A DNA stretch of 64,000 nucleotides, taken from NCBI GenBank assembly GCA_026710945.1, contig JAPOQA010000014.1, forward strand, positions 62,001 to 126,000, written 5' to 3'. The DNA is from Chloroflexota bacterium. Its GTDB lineage: Bacteria; Chloroflexota; UBA11872; VXOZ01. Below the pieces are notes generated by a model. The model ran no database searches, was not told the origin of the DNA, and saw only the letters and a list, made by a program, of their open reading frames with translations. Positions 54,096 through 62,186 of the stretch are shown one piece after another. A program made the position numbers and the translations under genes. Within the stretch, counting starts at the first letter, position 1. Each line of letters starts with the position of its first letter.

Positions 54096-54608
54096 CTACG
54101 CGACGATATTGTGCAGCATCCATACATCGAAGGGCTTAACGACCTTCCACTCGCCATCGATCTGCCGCAACCGCACTTCAACTTCACGCGAGTACCGGTT
54201 AGACTCAAAGACTCCAAGGAGACCCAAGGGCGTCGGACGGGAGTACCAGGTAGTAATGTTGACCCGCACGGTGGCCAGACCCTCCACGGTCTCCGCTTCT
54301 TCGACCACCAGGCGCACGCCGGTGTTCAACCCTGAGCGACGCGAAGGTAATAGTGAATAACCGCTATCTTTCTCCCGTTCTTCTATGTCCTCCAGGACTT
54401 CCGGCGAGAGATAGGACTTTGCCCGGTCATTGTCCCCGCGCGTTGCCGCAACCACAAGATTGTGCACGACGTCTTCGGGCGCGGCGCCGGCACTGTATTC
54501 AAGCTCAACCGAGGTAGGAGAGCGCCATACAAGAACGACGGCGAATACTATGATGAAGAATATGACGATAAGAATCGTCGCCAGAAATCGGTCAATTCCT
54601 TTTAGCAT
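54096..54608 (-). CDS. Membrane-anchored protein with NTF2-like extracytoplasmic domain
   Basis: 170 residues from ATG 54608. One membrane anchor (about 8-30) is followed by SAGAAPEDVVHNLVVAATRGDNDRAKSYLSPE and then beta strands (VRLVVEEAE, TVRVNITTW, REVEVRLRQIDGEWKVVKPF). This is the layout of anchored NTF2/lumazine-like 'DUF4878-type' domains found in many bacteria. No catalytic residues are evident. It is upstream of the multi-pass protein on the same strand and has an extended -10 promoter. Confidence 0.65.
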   Translation of the reverse strand: MLKGIDRFLATILIVIFFIIVFAVVLVWRSPTSVELEYSAGAAPEDVVHNLVVAATRGDNDRAKSYLSPEVLEDIEEREKDSGYSLLPSRRSGLNTGVRLVVEEAETVEGLATVRVNITTWYSRPTPLGLLGVFESNRYSREVEVRLRQIDGEWKVVKPFDVWMLHNIVA

Positions 54609-54659
54609 CGGACCTGCCTGCAATTCTCAGTAGCGTGCTGCAAGATCGACTATGAGTCT

Positions 54660-54668
54660 AGTATAGCA
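54660..54668 (-). promoter_or_regulatory. Extended -10 promoter for the anchored NTF2-like gene
   Basis: Minus strand TGCTATACT: TG, one base, then TATACT (54665-54660). No -35 match at the usual distance, which extended -10 promoters do not need. Leader about 45 bases. Confidence 0.4.
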
Positions 54669-54856
54669 AGACGGCATTGAAACTAGATAGAAACCTGCAA
54701 CATGGATTAGCTTTCAGAAGAGGCACCGGCGTACTACGTTGGAATAGTCGCTTGTGAAGGCTTCTGTAGTGACTCAGGGAGAGATCGCGTAGAATTTAAG
54801 GGCAGGAGTTGCTTCAGACCGGTGCGGCGCGGTACTTGCCGCGAGGAGGATTGTGG

Positions 54857-55561
54857 ATGAGCGTACTCTCAGGAAGGACTCTTGGCGGATTGTGCCTCAT
54901 TGTGGGCCCGATCCTGGCGCTCGTCTTCTTTGTCTTCCAGCCTGGCGGCGTCCTCTACAACAACGCCTTGATGGACAAGGCCGAAGCTACCATTGTCGCT
55001 CTGGAGCGCTACCATGCTCTGGCAAACCTCACGGGTATCGGTATTGCGCTGGGACTAACTCTCGCCCTCTACGGCCAATTCGCACTTCTGCGCAGCTTGC
55101 AGAGTGACACAGGCGATGAGGCTCTTTCTCAGTTGGGCCTGTTGTTTCTGGCGGTGGGCGCAATCGGTTGGGTAGTGATGCAGGGGCTGAACCTGGAAAT
55201 GGCCGATACGAACACGGAAAGTGCTGCCTCCTTCCAGTCAGCCGCAGCCGTTTTCAGGGTTGAATTCGGGATAAGCCTGATCGCGGGTCTTTGTGTCGCG
55301 CTGGGATTTTTGCTCTTTAGTTTGGGACTTGCAACCAGAAAGGGTTTCAACCGTATTGCCGCCGGGATCATTGCCGTTGTCTCGCTCATCGCGCTCGTGA
55401 GTCAGATCATCGGCATCAGCGTCACGTCTCTAACGAATTCCATGATCCAGATAGCACGGCTTTGCTTTGTCTTTTGGGCAGTCTGGAGCATATTACTTGG
55501 CGTGGGCTTGCTCCGACGGAAAAGTTTGAAGCCGGTTGAGGAAATCGGAGACCAGCCGTAG
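54857..55561 (+). CDS. DUF4386-like membrane protein of unknown function
   Basis: 234 residues from the ATG at 54857, preceded by GAGGAGG (nine bases). Six hydrophobic helices (about 5-27, 50-75, 90-112, 132-157, 163-185, 192-215) with few charged residues. The pattern and length resemble DUF4386 proteins, but I am not certain. It stands alone and diverges from the previous gene. Confidence 0.6.
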   Translation: MSVLSGRTLGGLCLIVGPILALVFFVFQPGGVLYNNALMDKAEATIVALERYHALANLTGIGIALGLTLALYGQFALLRSLQSDTGDEALSQLGLLFLAVGAIGWVVMQGLNLEMADTNTESAASFQSAAAVFRVEFGISLIAGLCVALGFLLFSLGLATRKGFNRIAAGIIAVVSLIALVSQIIGISVTSLTNSMIQIARLCFVFWAVWSILLGVGLLRRKSLKPVEEIGDQP

Positions 55562-55862
55562 GGTTTGATTCAGTCTTAGCTATGCCTCTACAGGCAAGGT
55601 GCGAACGCAAATACGCTTACAGAGTCTGGCGCCATCAATTGGCGTGCACTTCAACGTGTGGCAGACGTCGAGGCTCCGTAAGCTAGGGTGTACAACCGGC
55701 ATGGCCCTTCGACGCACAATAGCCGTGTGACGATAGCAAGAATTGGCAGGAAGGGCACTATTTCTTGTGCCTTTGGCTGCAGAGTCGTGCAGCCCAATGC
55801 CGAGACCGTATAATTGATCCGAGGATCGGCAAATCCTGACAGCAGTGGCGGAGGAATCTCTC
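55562..55862 (+). other. Intergenic stretch with promoter of the holin-like gene
   Basis: 301 bases. It contains a perfect TATAAT at 55809-55814 without a fitting -35, about 45 bases before the chosen start codon, and GGAGG at 55850-55854. No frame in this stretch is convincing. Confidence 0.35.
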
Positions 55863-56240
55863 GTGCGCGTCTTGTTACTCCGAAGTTTGGCAGTGCTGGT
55901 TGCCGTAGTGATTGCGAGCCGCTTTGCGCTTGTGGAATTCACCGACAGCGGCGATTGGCTTTCGCTCATTGTTTTTGCAGTAGGGGTGGCTTTGATCAAC
56001 GCGGTGATCGGGCCGGTACTCAAGGTCATTTCGTTTCCGGTGACAGTACTGACCTTAGGCATCTGGATTCTTGTTTTGAACGGCCTGCTGTTCTGGTTGG
56101 GTACCGCCCTCTTGCCAGGGGTTGAGCTGGCTGAGTCGGGCCGACCGACCTTACTCTCGGCCATGCTTGTTGCACTTATCATTAGTGTGGTCAGCTTTGC
56201 CGTCAATAGAGTTGTGAAAGAGGACGAAGACAAAGAATGA
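55863..56240 (+). CDS. Phage-holin-4-like (PF04020 type) four-helix membrane protein
   Basis: 125 residues from GTG 55863, chosen because GGAGG lies eight bases upstream; an in-frame GTG at 55845 overlaps the GGAGG. Four helices (about 7-22, 33-55, 62-84, 92-110) with VALINAVIGPVLKVISFPVTV, the family's N-terminal motif (NAVIGPVL). Despite the name, these proteins occur widely in bacterial chromosomes outside phage. The role is unknown. Confidence 0.75.
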   Translation: MRVLLLRSLAVLVAVVIASRFALVEFTDSGDWLSLIVFAVGVALINAVIGPVLKVISFPVTVLTLGIWILVLNGLLFWLGTALLPGVELAESGRPTLLSAMLVALIISVVSFAVNRVVKEDEDKE

Positions 56241-56283
56241 GTTTGCACGACCGTACCTCAAGCAATTAAAGGACTTAGGCGAA

Positions 56284-57312
56284 ATGCGAATCTTGGTGAC
56301 TGGCGCCGCAGGATTCATTGGAAGTAACTATGTGCGCTTCGTCCTTTCGGAGTATCCGGATGCCGATGTGGTGGCGGTGGATAAACTAACGTACGCCGGC
56401 AACCTGGACAATCTCGCCGCTCTTGAAGAAAACTCTCGGTTTCAATTCGTACATGCTGACATTTGTGATGCCGGTGCAATTGATGAAGCGATGGCGGGCT
56501 GTGACGCCCTCGTCAACATTGCCGCGGAGAGTCATGTGGACCGCTCGGTAATGGACCCGGCGGCGTTCGTACGGACGAATGTGGAGGGAATCCGCGTACT
56601 CTTGGAAGCGGCCCGCGCGCACGGCGTGGAGCGTATCGTGCAGGTGAGCACTGACGAGGTATACGGACATGTGCCTGTAGGCACCTCAACCGAGGATGCG
56701 CGCCTGGCGCCCCGCAACCCCTATTCGGCCAGCAAGGCCGGGGGTGAGTTGCTGGCCCTTGCATATTTCACCAGCTTTGGTCTGCCGGTGATGATTACGC
56801 GCGGCGCCAACACTATCGGCCCCCGCCAGTATCCGGAGAAGGTGGTACCGGTTTTTGTCACCAACGCCATCGACGACAAGCCATTGCCCATCTACGGAGA
56901 GGGTGAAGCCGTACGCAATTACATGTACGTTGCAGACCACTGCGCCGGTGTCGATCTCGTCTTGCGAAGGGGGGAACCTGGCGCAGTATACAATGTCGGC
57001 GTGGAGTTTGAGGTTAACACAGTAACGCTGGCGACGAGTATTTTAGATGCTCTCGGCAAGCCGCATGCATTGATGCGGTTAATTGAGGATCGCCCCGGCC
57101 ATGACTTCCGCTATAGTCTGGACTCATCCCGCCTTGCGGCGCTCGGCTGGCAGCCGCAGTACGCGTTCCAACAAGCATTGGTGGAGACGGTGAACTGGTA
57201 TGTCGACAATGAGGACTGGTGGCGACCCATCAAGTCCGGCGGGTATGGGGAGTATTACGAGCGGAACTATGCCGAACGGCTTGCCCGCTCGCGTCCCCTC
57301 GTCGCAGGATAG
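56284..57312 (+). CDS. rfbB: dTDP-glucose 4,6-dehydratase
   Basis: 342 residues. NAD-binding GAAGFIGSNYVR (about 7-18), the STDEVYG motif (about 122) that carries the catalytic Asp/Glu, and Tyr-x-x-x-Lys in NPYSASKAGGE (about 148) are all present. It converts dTDP-glucose to dTDP-4-keto-6-deoxyglucose, the first committed step towards dTDP-rhamnose. The usual neighbours (rfbA, rfbC, rfbD) are not here. Substrate could also be another NDP-glucose. AGGACTTAGG precedes the ATG. Confidence 0.88.
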   Translation: MRILVTGAAGFIGSNYVRFVLSEYPDADVVAVDKLTYAGNLDNLAALEENSRFQFVHADICDAGAIDEAMAGCDALVNIAAESHVDRSVMDPAAFVRTNVEGIRVLLEAARAHGVERIVQVSTDEVYGHVPVGTSTEDARLAPRNPYSASKAGGELLALAYFTSFGLPVMITRGANTIGPRQYPEKVVPVFVTNAIDDKPLPIYGEGEAVRNYMYVADHCAGVDLVLRRGEPGAVYNVGVEFEVNTVTLATSILDALGKPHALMRLIEDRPGHDFRYSLDSSRLAALGWQPQYAFQQALVETVNWYVDNEDWWRPIKSGGYGEYYERNYAERLARSRPLVAG

Positions 57313-57346
57313 GCTCCACTCCGCACACTAGTGGCGGCATTCAAGT

Positions 57347-57754
57347 CTACGGCTTGAGCTCCGCGCTGCCTGTAACCAGGTCATTGCCGTCTTCATCACG
57401 GCAGCCGACCGTGATCTGAAGGCTGCCCGTCTCGCTGTCTACCTTCTTGATAGTTCCCCAGGCGGTTACCGTGCTTCCCACGTAGGCCGGCTTGCGGAAC
57501 CTGACCTTCAACTGACCTGACGTGATCCATGCCTCTCCAAACGTGGTTGTTAGCATCTCCATGACATACGCGAGTAGCAGCATCCCGTGAGCGATCGGAC
57601 GTTCGAACGGTGTGGTGGCGGCAAATGCTGGATCAGTATGTATAGGGTTATGATCTCCGCTCGCCGCCGCATAACTCTGTAGCGATTCCAGCGTTATTGA
57701 TCGTGAGCGGGCAGGCAATTCAGCGCCAGGTCCCCAACGCTCGCTTGCACTCAT
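57347..57754 (-). CDS. MaoC-type (R)-enoyl-CoA hydratase-like protein, catalytic half
   Basis: 135 residues, single hot-dog domain. The hydratase-2 motif with Asp 34 and His 39 (AAASGDHNPIHTD) is complete, followed by PIAHGMLLLAY. Starts four bases before the stop of the preceding gene (ATGA overlap). It would hydrate 2-enoyl or related acyl-CoA or acyl-ACP, acting with the partner below. Confidence 0.82.
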   Translation of the reverse strand: MSASERWGPGAELPARSRSITLESLQSYAAASGDHNPIHTDPAFAATTPFERPIAHGMLLLAYVMEMLTTTFGEAWITSGQLKVRFRKPAYVGSTVTAWGTIKKVDSETGSLQITVGCRDEDGNDLVTGSAELKP

Positions 57755-58149
57755 TCCGCTTCCTCACTCCCGGGCATCATCAGCATAGAGCGGCCTGACA
57801 ATATCGGTCGATTTTGGTGAAAGGCCGTAATCTCAACCACAATCACGTCCATACCGGCCCGTGACGTGGCCTGGACGACTTCTGCGGTCGCGGTGAGCGT
57901 ACTGTCTACTGGGGCGATGTCTTGGAACGAGAACTCCTGGGTAGCGTGTACCGAACCGGGCGGTAGTCCAATGGCCTCTATAAGCCCCGCTAGGACCCAT
58001 GCCGCAATTGCCAGCGGTGGCGCAACGTTGCCGTCGCCGTGGTACAGCGGACTCTCACTGCCGACCGCGGCAAGATACTGCTGCACTCTGTCGGGGGAAA
58101 CGTGTACCGTTTGTTCAGGAAAGCGATAACCGACGGAAAACCGAGGCAT
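57751..58149 (-). CDS. MaoC-like hot-dog partner subunit
   Basis: 132 residues from ATG 58149 with AAAGAGAC upstream; an upstream extension to 58212 is less likely. The sequence has the hot-dog core (PPLAIAAWVLAGLIEAIG, HATQEFSFQDIAPVDSTLTATAEV) but lacks the Asp-His hydratase motif, as in the non-catalytic half of two-domain or heterodimeric hydratases (HadA/HadB style). Coupled to the catalytic half by the ATGA overlap. Substrate unknown. Confidence 0.75.
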   Translation of the reverse strand: MPRFSVGYRFPEQTVHVSPDRVQQYLAAVGSESPLYHGDGNVAPPLAIAAWVLAGLIEAIGLPPGSVHATQEFSFQDIAPVDSTLTATAEVVQATSRAGMDVIVVEITAFHQNRPILSGRSMLMMPGSEEAE

Positions 58150-58428
58150 GTCTCTTTGCTCGTTCAGCGCTAGGTATGGGTAACCGGGATGGCGCGACCC
58201 ACACACCTGCATTGAATTCCACTACAGCGACTCTGTCGGCTGCAATTCTACTCCTCATTCACGCCTGAAGGATGCAAGCCACTGCGGCCCATTATAGCCG
58301 CAAAGGCTGCGCCCATTCCAGATGCACGTACGCGCCCACCATATGCGTGAAGTTGGTGTACAATAACCAGCAAAACACCCATCACCTGACTCGGATTGCA
58401 CTGAAGTACGCGCAAGGTACCAACTGAA

Positions 58429-58450
58429 GATTCTTTGATAGCAAAGATTC
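58429..58450 (+). promoter_or_regulatory. Inverted repeat upstream of the CsoR-type regulator
   Basis: GATTCTTTG and CAAAGATTC (one mismatched pair) separated by ATAG, ending 16 bases before the start codon. It could be an operator for autoregulation or an mRNA hairpin near the AAGGGG ribosome site. The A/T-rich arms differ from the G/C-rich operators of known CsoR proteins. Confidence 0.4.
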
Positions 58451-58466
58451 CGAGCAAGGGGTCGAA

Positions 58467-58826
58467 TTGTCTGAAACGCCGAACGGACACCGCTATCAAA
58501 CCGAGCAGCAGGCCTTGCTCAATCGGCTGCGGCGCATCGAGGGCCAGGTGCGGGGCATTCAGCGCATGGTTGCGGAAGACCGCTATTGCGTGGAAATCCT
58601 CCAACAAATGGCGGCAATTACGTCCGGTTTACAGGAAGTCTCGCTGATTGTGTTGAGGAACCACATCGAGGGATGCGTATCGGAAGCGATTCGTTCCGGC
58701 GAAGAGGAAGAACTCATCGAGGAGTTGATGAACGCGATTCGAAACGGTGTCGGCCGTTGGGTGGTTCCCCCGCACACGGCGAGTACGACGGAGCCGGTAT
58801 CAAGAATATTTCAACAAGAGGAGTAA
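58467..58826 (+). CDS. CsoR-type metal-sensing repressor
   Basis: 119 residues from TTG, with AAGGGG upstream. An all-helical DUF156 protein with NRLRRIEGQVRGIQRM (about 19-34). The copper-site residues Cys 41, His 66 and Cys 70 are present with spacing 25 and 4, identical to mycobacterial CsoR, so Cu(I) sensing is the best reading; Ni/Co or persulfide sensing by relatives remains possible. The C-terminus has a 30-residue extension. The regulator is followed after three bases by an oxidoreductase, instead of the usual copper transporter. Confidence 0.85.
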   Translation: MSETPNGHRYQTEQQALLNRLRRIEGQVRGIQRMVAEDRYCVEILQQMAAITSGLQEVSLIVLRNHIEGCVSEAIRSGEEEELIEELMNAIRNGVGRWVVPPHTASTTEPVSRIFQQEE

Positions 58827-58829
58827 ACT

Positions 58830-59825
58830 ATGGCACGTGTTGGCTGGGGCATTATTGGATGCGGCGACATCGCGAACAAAGCCGTGGCGCCTGCCGTCAA
58901 CGAGGATCCAAATAGTAGCCTTGTTGCCTTCGCGAGTAGCAGCCAGGAGCGGGCGGAGGACTTCTCGACGAGGCATGGCGCGCAGCGGGCTTATAGCGAC
59001 ATTGAAGCGTTCCTCGCAGACCCGGAGATTGATGTAGTCTATGCCGCCAGTCGCGTGTATGAGCATCTGCCGCAGACAATTGCTTCCGCGGCGGTGGGCA
59101 AACACGTGCTCTGCGAAAAGCCGATGGCGCTCACGGATGCCGAGTGCCGTGAGATGATCTCTGCCTGTCAGCAGGCCGGTGTGAATTTGGCGATCGCCTA
59201 CTACCGGCGCTACTATCCCAAGAACATCAAGATCAAGGAGCTACTCGCTAGCGGGGCAATCGGCACACCGGTCTTGGTGCGCATGGTCTTGACCGGCAAC
59301 TACGACCCGACGCCGGATGACCCGAAGATCTGGCGCGTAGACCCGGCGAAAAGTGCCGGGGGTCCGATCGCAGACGTAGGCTCCCATCGACTCGATCTCC
59401 TTTGCCACTGGTTTGGCGATCCTGTTGCGGTGGCGGCCCGCAACGAGACGCTCGTGCACTCGTATCCCGCGGACGATGCGGATGTGCTATTGATCAAGAT
59501 GGCAAGCGGCGTTCAGGTGACCGCCTCCTTTCACTGGAGCATAGGCGTCGGTTACGACACGATTGAGATATTTGGAACGGAAGGAGCGCTGTTCAGCACA
59601 CCTACCGATGGGGCGAATCTGGTCCTGAAGCATGCCGCGGGTACCGAGGAATTTGACCTCCCGAATGCGGAGAATAAGCACTCACCGCTTGTCGAGGACT
59701 TTAGCGCGAGGGTCCTGGCAGGTGAACCGCCGCTCTACTCGGGTGAAGACGGAGCCAAAGCAACGCGCATCATAGAGACCTCTTTCGCAGCAAGCCGCGC
59801 CGAAAAGTGGGTGACAATCGAATGA
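58830..59825 (+). CDS. Gfo/Idh/MocA-family oxidoreductase
   Basis: 331 residues. Rossmann motif GIIGCGDIANK (about 7), catalytic EKPMAL (about 95) and DVGSHRLDLLCHW with the conserved His (about 180). Intact catalytic residues, unlike the copy at 44407. NAD(P)-dependent sugar or inositol dehydrogenase of unknown specificity. Coupled at both ends: three bases from the CsoR gene and a four-base overlap with the next start. Confidence 0.88.
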   Translation: MARVGWGIIGCGDIANKAVAPAVNEDPNSSLVAFASSSQERAEDFSTRHGAQRAYSDIEAFLADPEIDVVYAASRVYEHLPQTIASAAVGKHVLCEKPMALTDAECREMISACQQAGVNLAIAYYRRYYPKNIKIKELLASGAIGTPVLVRMVLTGNYDPTPDDPKIWRVDPAKSAGGPIADVGSHRLDLLCHWFGDPVAVAARNETLVHSYPADDADVLLIKMASGVQVTASFHWSIGVGYDTIEIFGTEGALFSTPTDGANLVLKHAAGTEEFDLPNAENKHSPLVEDFSARVLAGEPPLYSGEDGAKATRIIETSFAASRAEKWVTIE

Positions 59826-60919
59826 TGAACATAATTGGCCGACCGGCAGAAGACATCGACACGCCGGCACTGTTGGTCGATCTCGACATCTTGGATCGCA
59901 ACGTTGCTCACATGGCACGCGTCATCATCCATGATGCGGGCATCAATTGGCGTCCGCACACCAAAGGCATCAAGTCGCCTGCCATAGCGCACTTACTTGT
60001 GGATGCCGGCGCAATTGGGGTTACATGCGCCAAGCTCGGTGAAGCCGAGGTGATGGCCGCAGGCGGCATCCGCAGTATTCTCATCGCTAACCAGATCGTT
60101 GGACCCCAGAAGATTGAACGGCTGGTCAACCTCCGCAGGCATGCCGACGTGATTCCTGCCGTGGACAACGAGGACAATGTCCGCGAGATTGCCGAAGCGG
60201 CGGCACGCAAGGGCGTGCGGCAACGCGTAGTGGTTGAAATCAACGTAGGCATCGACCGGGCCGGGGTGCTTCCAGGCGAGCCGGTACTTAGCTTGGCAAA
60301 GAAGGTCGCATCTTACCCAAGTCTTGAGTTCGCGGGGGTCATGGCGTGGGAAGCGTTGGTTCTCGGCGCCAAGGATGATGCTGAGAAAGCGCGCATGGTC
60401 AAAACGGCTATCTCACAGCTCACCGAAAGTGCAGATCGTTGTCGCGATGCTGGGTTACCGGTGGAAATCGTGAGTTGCGGCGGCAGCGGGACGTATTGGC
60501 ACACCGCGTTCCAGCCGGGCGTAACTGAAATCCAGGGCGGAGGCGGCATTTTTTGCGACATTACGTACCGCGAGCGGTTCGGGGTAAAGCATGATTATGC
60601 GCTTACGGTTCTCTCAACCGTAACCAGTAGGCCCGCACCGACGCGCATCATCTGCGACGCGGGCAAGAAGACGATGAGTACGGATGCAAGCACCCCCAAG
60701 CCCTGTGGTCTGCCTGAAGTCGCCTCCGTAGGTTGTTCGGCAGAGCATGGGACAATTCACCTGGTAGAGGGGTCCGATATTCCCCGCGTCGGAGACAAGA
60801 TTTCGTTCATTGTGGGCTATGGGGATACGACCGTGTTCCTGCACGACAACTTCTACGGCATTCGCGACGGCCGCGTGGAGGTGGTGTGGCCGATACTCGG
60901 TCGCGGCAAACTGCAGTGA
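59822..60919 (+). CDS. PLP enzyme of the D-threonine aldolase/DSD1 family, altered metal site
   Basis: 365 residues from ATG 59822 (a second ATG is at 59825). Alanine-racemase-like barrel with the PLP Lys in WRPHTKGIKSP (about 47), then VGIDRAGVLPGE and CGGSGTYW. In D-threonine aldolases the C-terminal domain reads H-C-D-P-T followed by VNLHD, with His and Asp binding Mn; here the stretch is VGYGDTTVFLHD, so the His position is Tyr while Asp remains. SAEHG is retained. D-threonine or D-serine cleavage is likely but altered metal binding may change the reaction. Overlaps the oxidoreductase gene by four bases. Confidence 0.75.
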   Translation: MMNIIGRPAEDIDTPALLVDLDILDRNVAHMARVIIHDAGINWRPHTKGIKSPAIAHLLVDAGAIGVTCAKLGEAEVMAAGGIRSILIANQIVGPQKIERLVNLRRHADVIPAVDNEDNVREIAEAAARKGVRQRVVVEINVGIDRAGVLPGEPVLSLAKKVASYPSLEFAGVMAWEALVLGAKDDAEKARMVKTAISQLTESADRCRDAGLPVEIVSCGGSGTYWHTAFQPGVTEIQGGGGIFCDITYRERFGVKHDYALTVLSTVTSRPAPTRIICDAGKKTMSTDASTPKPCGLPEVASVGCSAEHGTIHLVEGSDIPRVGDKISFIVGYGDTTVFLHDNFYGIRDGRVEVVWPILGRGKLQ

Positions 60920-60926
60920 GAAAAAC

Positions 60927-60968
60927 GAATCGCTCTCAAGCCTCGCTTCGGCGGCAAGAGAGCGATTC
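60927..60968 (-). terminator. Terminator hairpin in convergent gap
   Basis: A perfect 11-bp inverted repeat GAATCGCTCTC/GAGAGCGATTC with a 20-base loop. On the minus strand it runs into CGTTTTTC, so it best serves the minus-strand gene that ends at 61046; it also follows the plus-strand gene by seven bases. Confidence 0.65.
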
Positions 60969-61045
60969 TGAATTTCGTACGCATGCCTTGAATTGCGCGT
61001 TTACGACAGGCGTCGCACCGTTCGTGCCCGTCTCTAAAGCGAGAT

Positions 61046-61297
61046 CTACCCTGTGGGAATGCCCATCTCGATCAACATTACCGGGATGTTCTCATCAATT
61101 CGGTAGATTGTGGCGCCGTCATCGGTAATCAGCCCTTCTTCCAGCGGCTTGTCGACCACGTTGCCGTCTTGATACGTGACCTCGTCGCTTTCAATGCGGG
61201 AATTAAGCTGGCTGATCTCATCACTTGAAAGAGGGCGCAACTGCGCCTTGGTAGCGGGGCACCGCAGGATTTCGAGTAGTTGTTCGCTTATGGGCAT
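61046..61297 (-). CDS. Trm112/UPF0434-like small protein
   Basis: 83 residues from ATG 61297 with CGGAG upstream. The N-terminus MPISEQLLEILRCPATKAQL is the Trm112-like start, and the C-terminal YRIDENIPVMLIEM matches the family. Only one of the usual zinc cysteines is seen. In eukaryotes Trm112 activates methyltransferases; the role of bacterial single-domain members is unclear. Confidence 0.78.
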   Translation of the reverse strand: MPISEQLLEILRCPATKAQLRPLSSDEISQLNSRIESDEVTYQDGNVVDKPLEEGLITDDGATIYRIDENIPVMLIEMGIPTG

Positions 61298-61535
61298 GGC
61301 ATCAAGTCTCCGGGGTAATGAGTGAGTTTTCGCACATTTCGTATTAGCGAGGACCGTTGCTGCTGACAATCAAATGTGACAAGGGCTTGCTTATGGTCCG
61401 AACACACGAGGCCTAAAACAGGCATGAACGTGTCAATCATATTCACATTTGTCAGTCTGCCTGTCCCCTGTTTCAAAGGTAGGAGCGCAATGTAAGCTCT
61501 ATTCATCCTCAGTCTAAGAACGGCGCAATGCACTG

Positions 61536-62168
61536 TCAACCAGACCGTGCCCTGACTACACGATACGGAATCTTGCCAAGTCGGGTGAGAACGGTAGGTC
61601 CTAAATTGAAGAGCGCAAGATCGGCAATGAAGTGGACGATTATGGGTGTAAGAATCGTGCCAGACACCAAGAAAAGGAGTCCGAACAAGACACCTCCTGC
61701 AGTAGCAAGCAGCAGGAACGGCAGCGGGAATCCGGCTATACGGTGAATGAAGCCGAATATTACGGCAACGCCGATGAAACCCACCGCCGCAGGCAAGAAT
61801 CCTATACTCATCGCCCACGACTGCAGCATGCCCCGAAAGAAGAGTTCCTCGGCAGGCGCATTAAAGAAGAGGAAGTATCCATCCTCGATGGCGTGGGCGC
61901 GGCGGGACGCCAAGCTGTGGATTGGCCAATAGCGCGCGCGGAACAGCGTACAGGCAGCAAATGCCGGAATGCCAGTGCCCAGGATGAGTGCGACGTCTAG
62001 GCCGGTAATGCGCCAGGAGAGCTTTAGCGTTTCGGCCCCACCTGCCAGGGCATAGGCCCAAACAAGAGCCACAATCGCGAATGGGAGGAGCCGACGAACA
62101 ACATCCCAGCCTATCCACCGCAGCGAGTCGCGCGCCGTACGGAAGGGAATAGCGGGCGTACGGTTCAT
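61536..62168 (-). CDS. CPBP-family (CAAX) intramembrane metalloprotease
   Basis: 210 residues with about six membrane helices. The EExxxR motif is PAEELFFRG (about 105-113), followed by FGFIHR (second motif) and the VHFIAD third motif near 180, all needed for the zinc-type active site. Members cleave peptides inside the membrane, often for maturation or immunity of bacteriocins, but many have no known partner. None is evident here. The gene is about 20 bases from ruvB on the same strand. Confidence 0.85.
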   Translation of the reverse strand: MNRTPAIPFRTARDSLRWIGWDVVRRLLPFAIVALVWAYALAGGAETLKLSWRITGLDVALILGTGIPAFAACTLFRARYWPIHSLASRRAHAIEDGYFLFFNAPAEELFFRGMLQSWAMSIGFLPAAVGFIGVAVIFGFIHRIAGFPLPFLLLATAGGVLFGLLFLVSGTILTPIIVHFIADLALFNLGPTVLTRLGKIPYRVVRARSG

Positions 62169-62186
62169 AAGTCGTGAATCCGTAAT

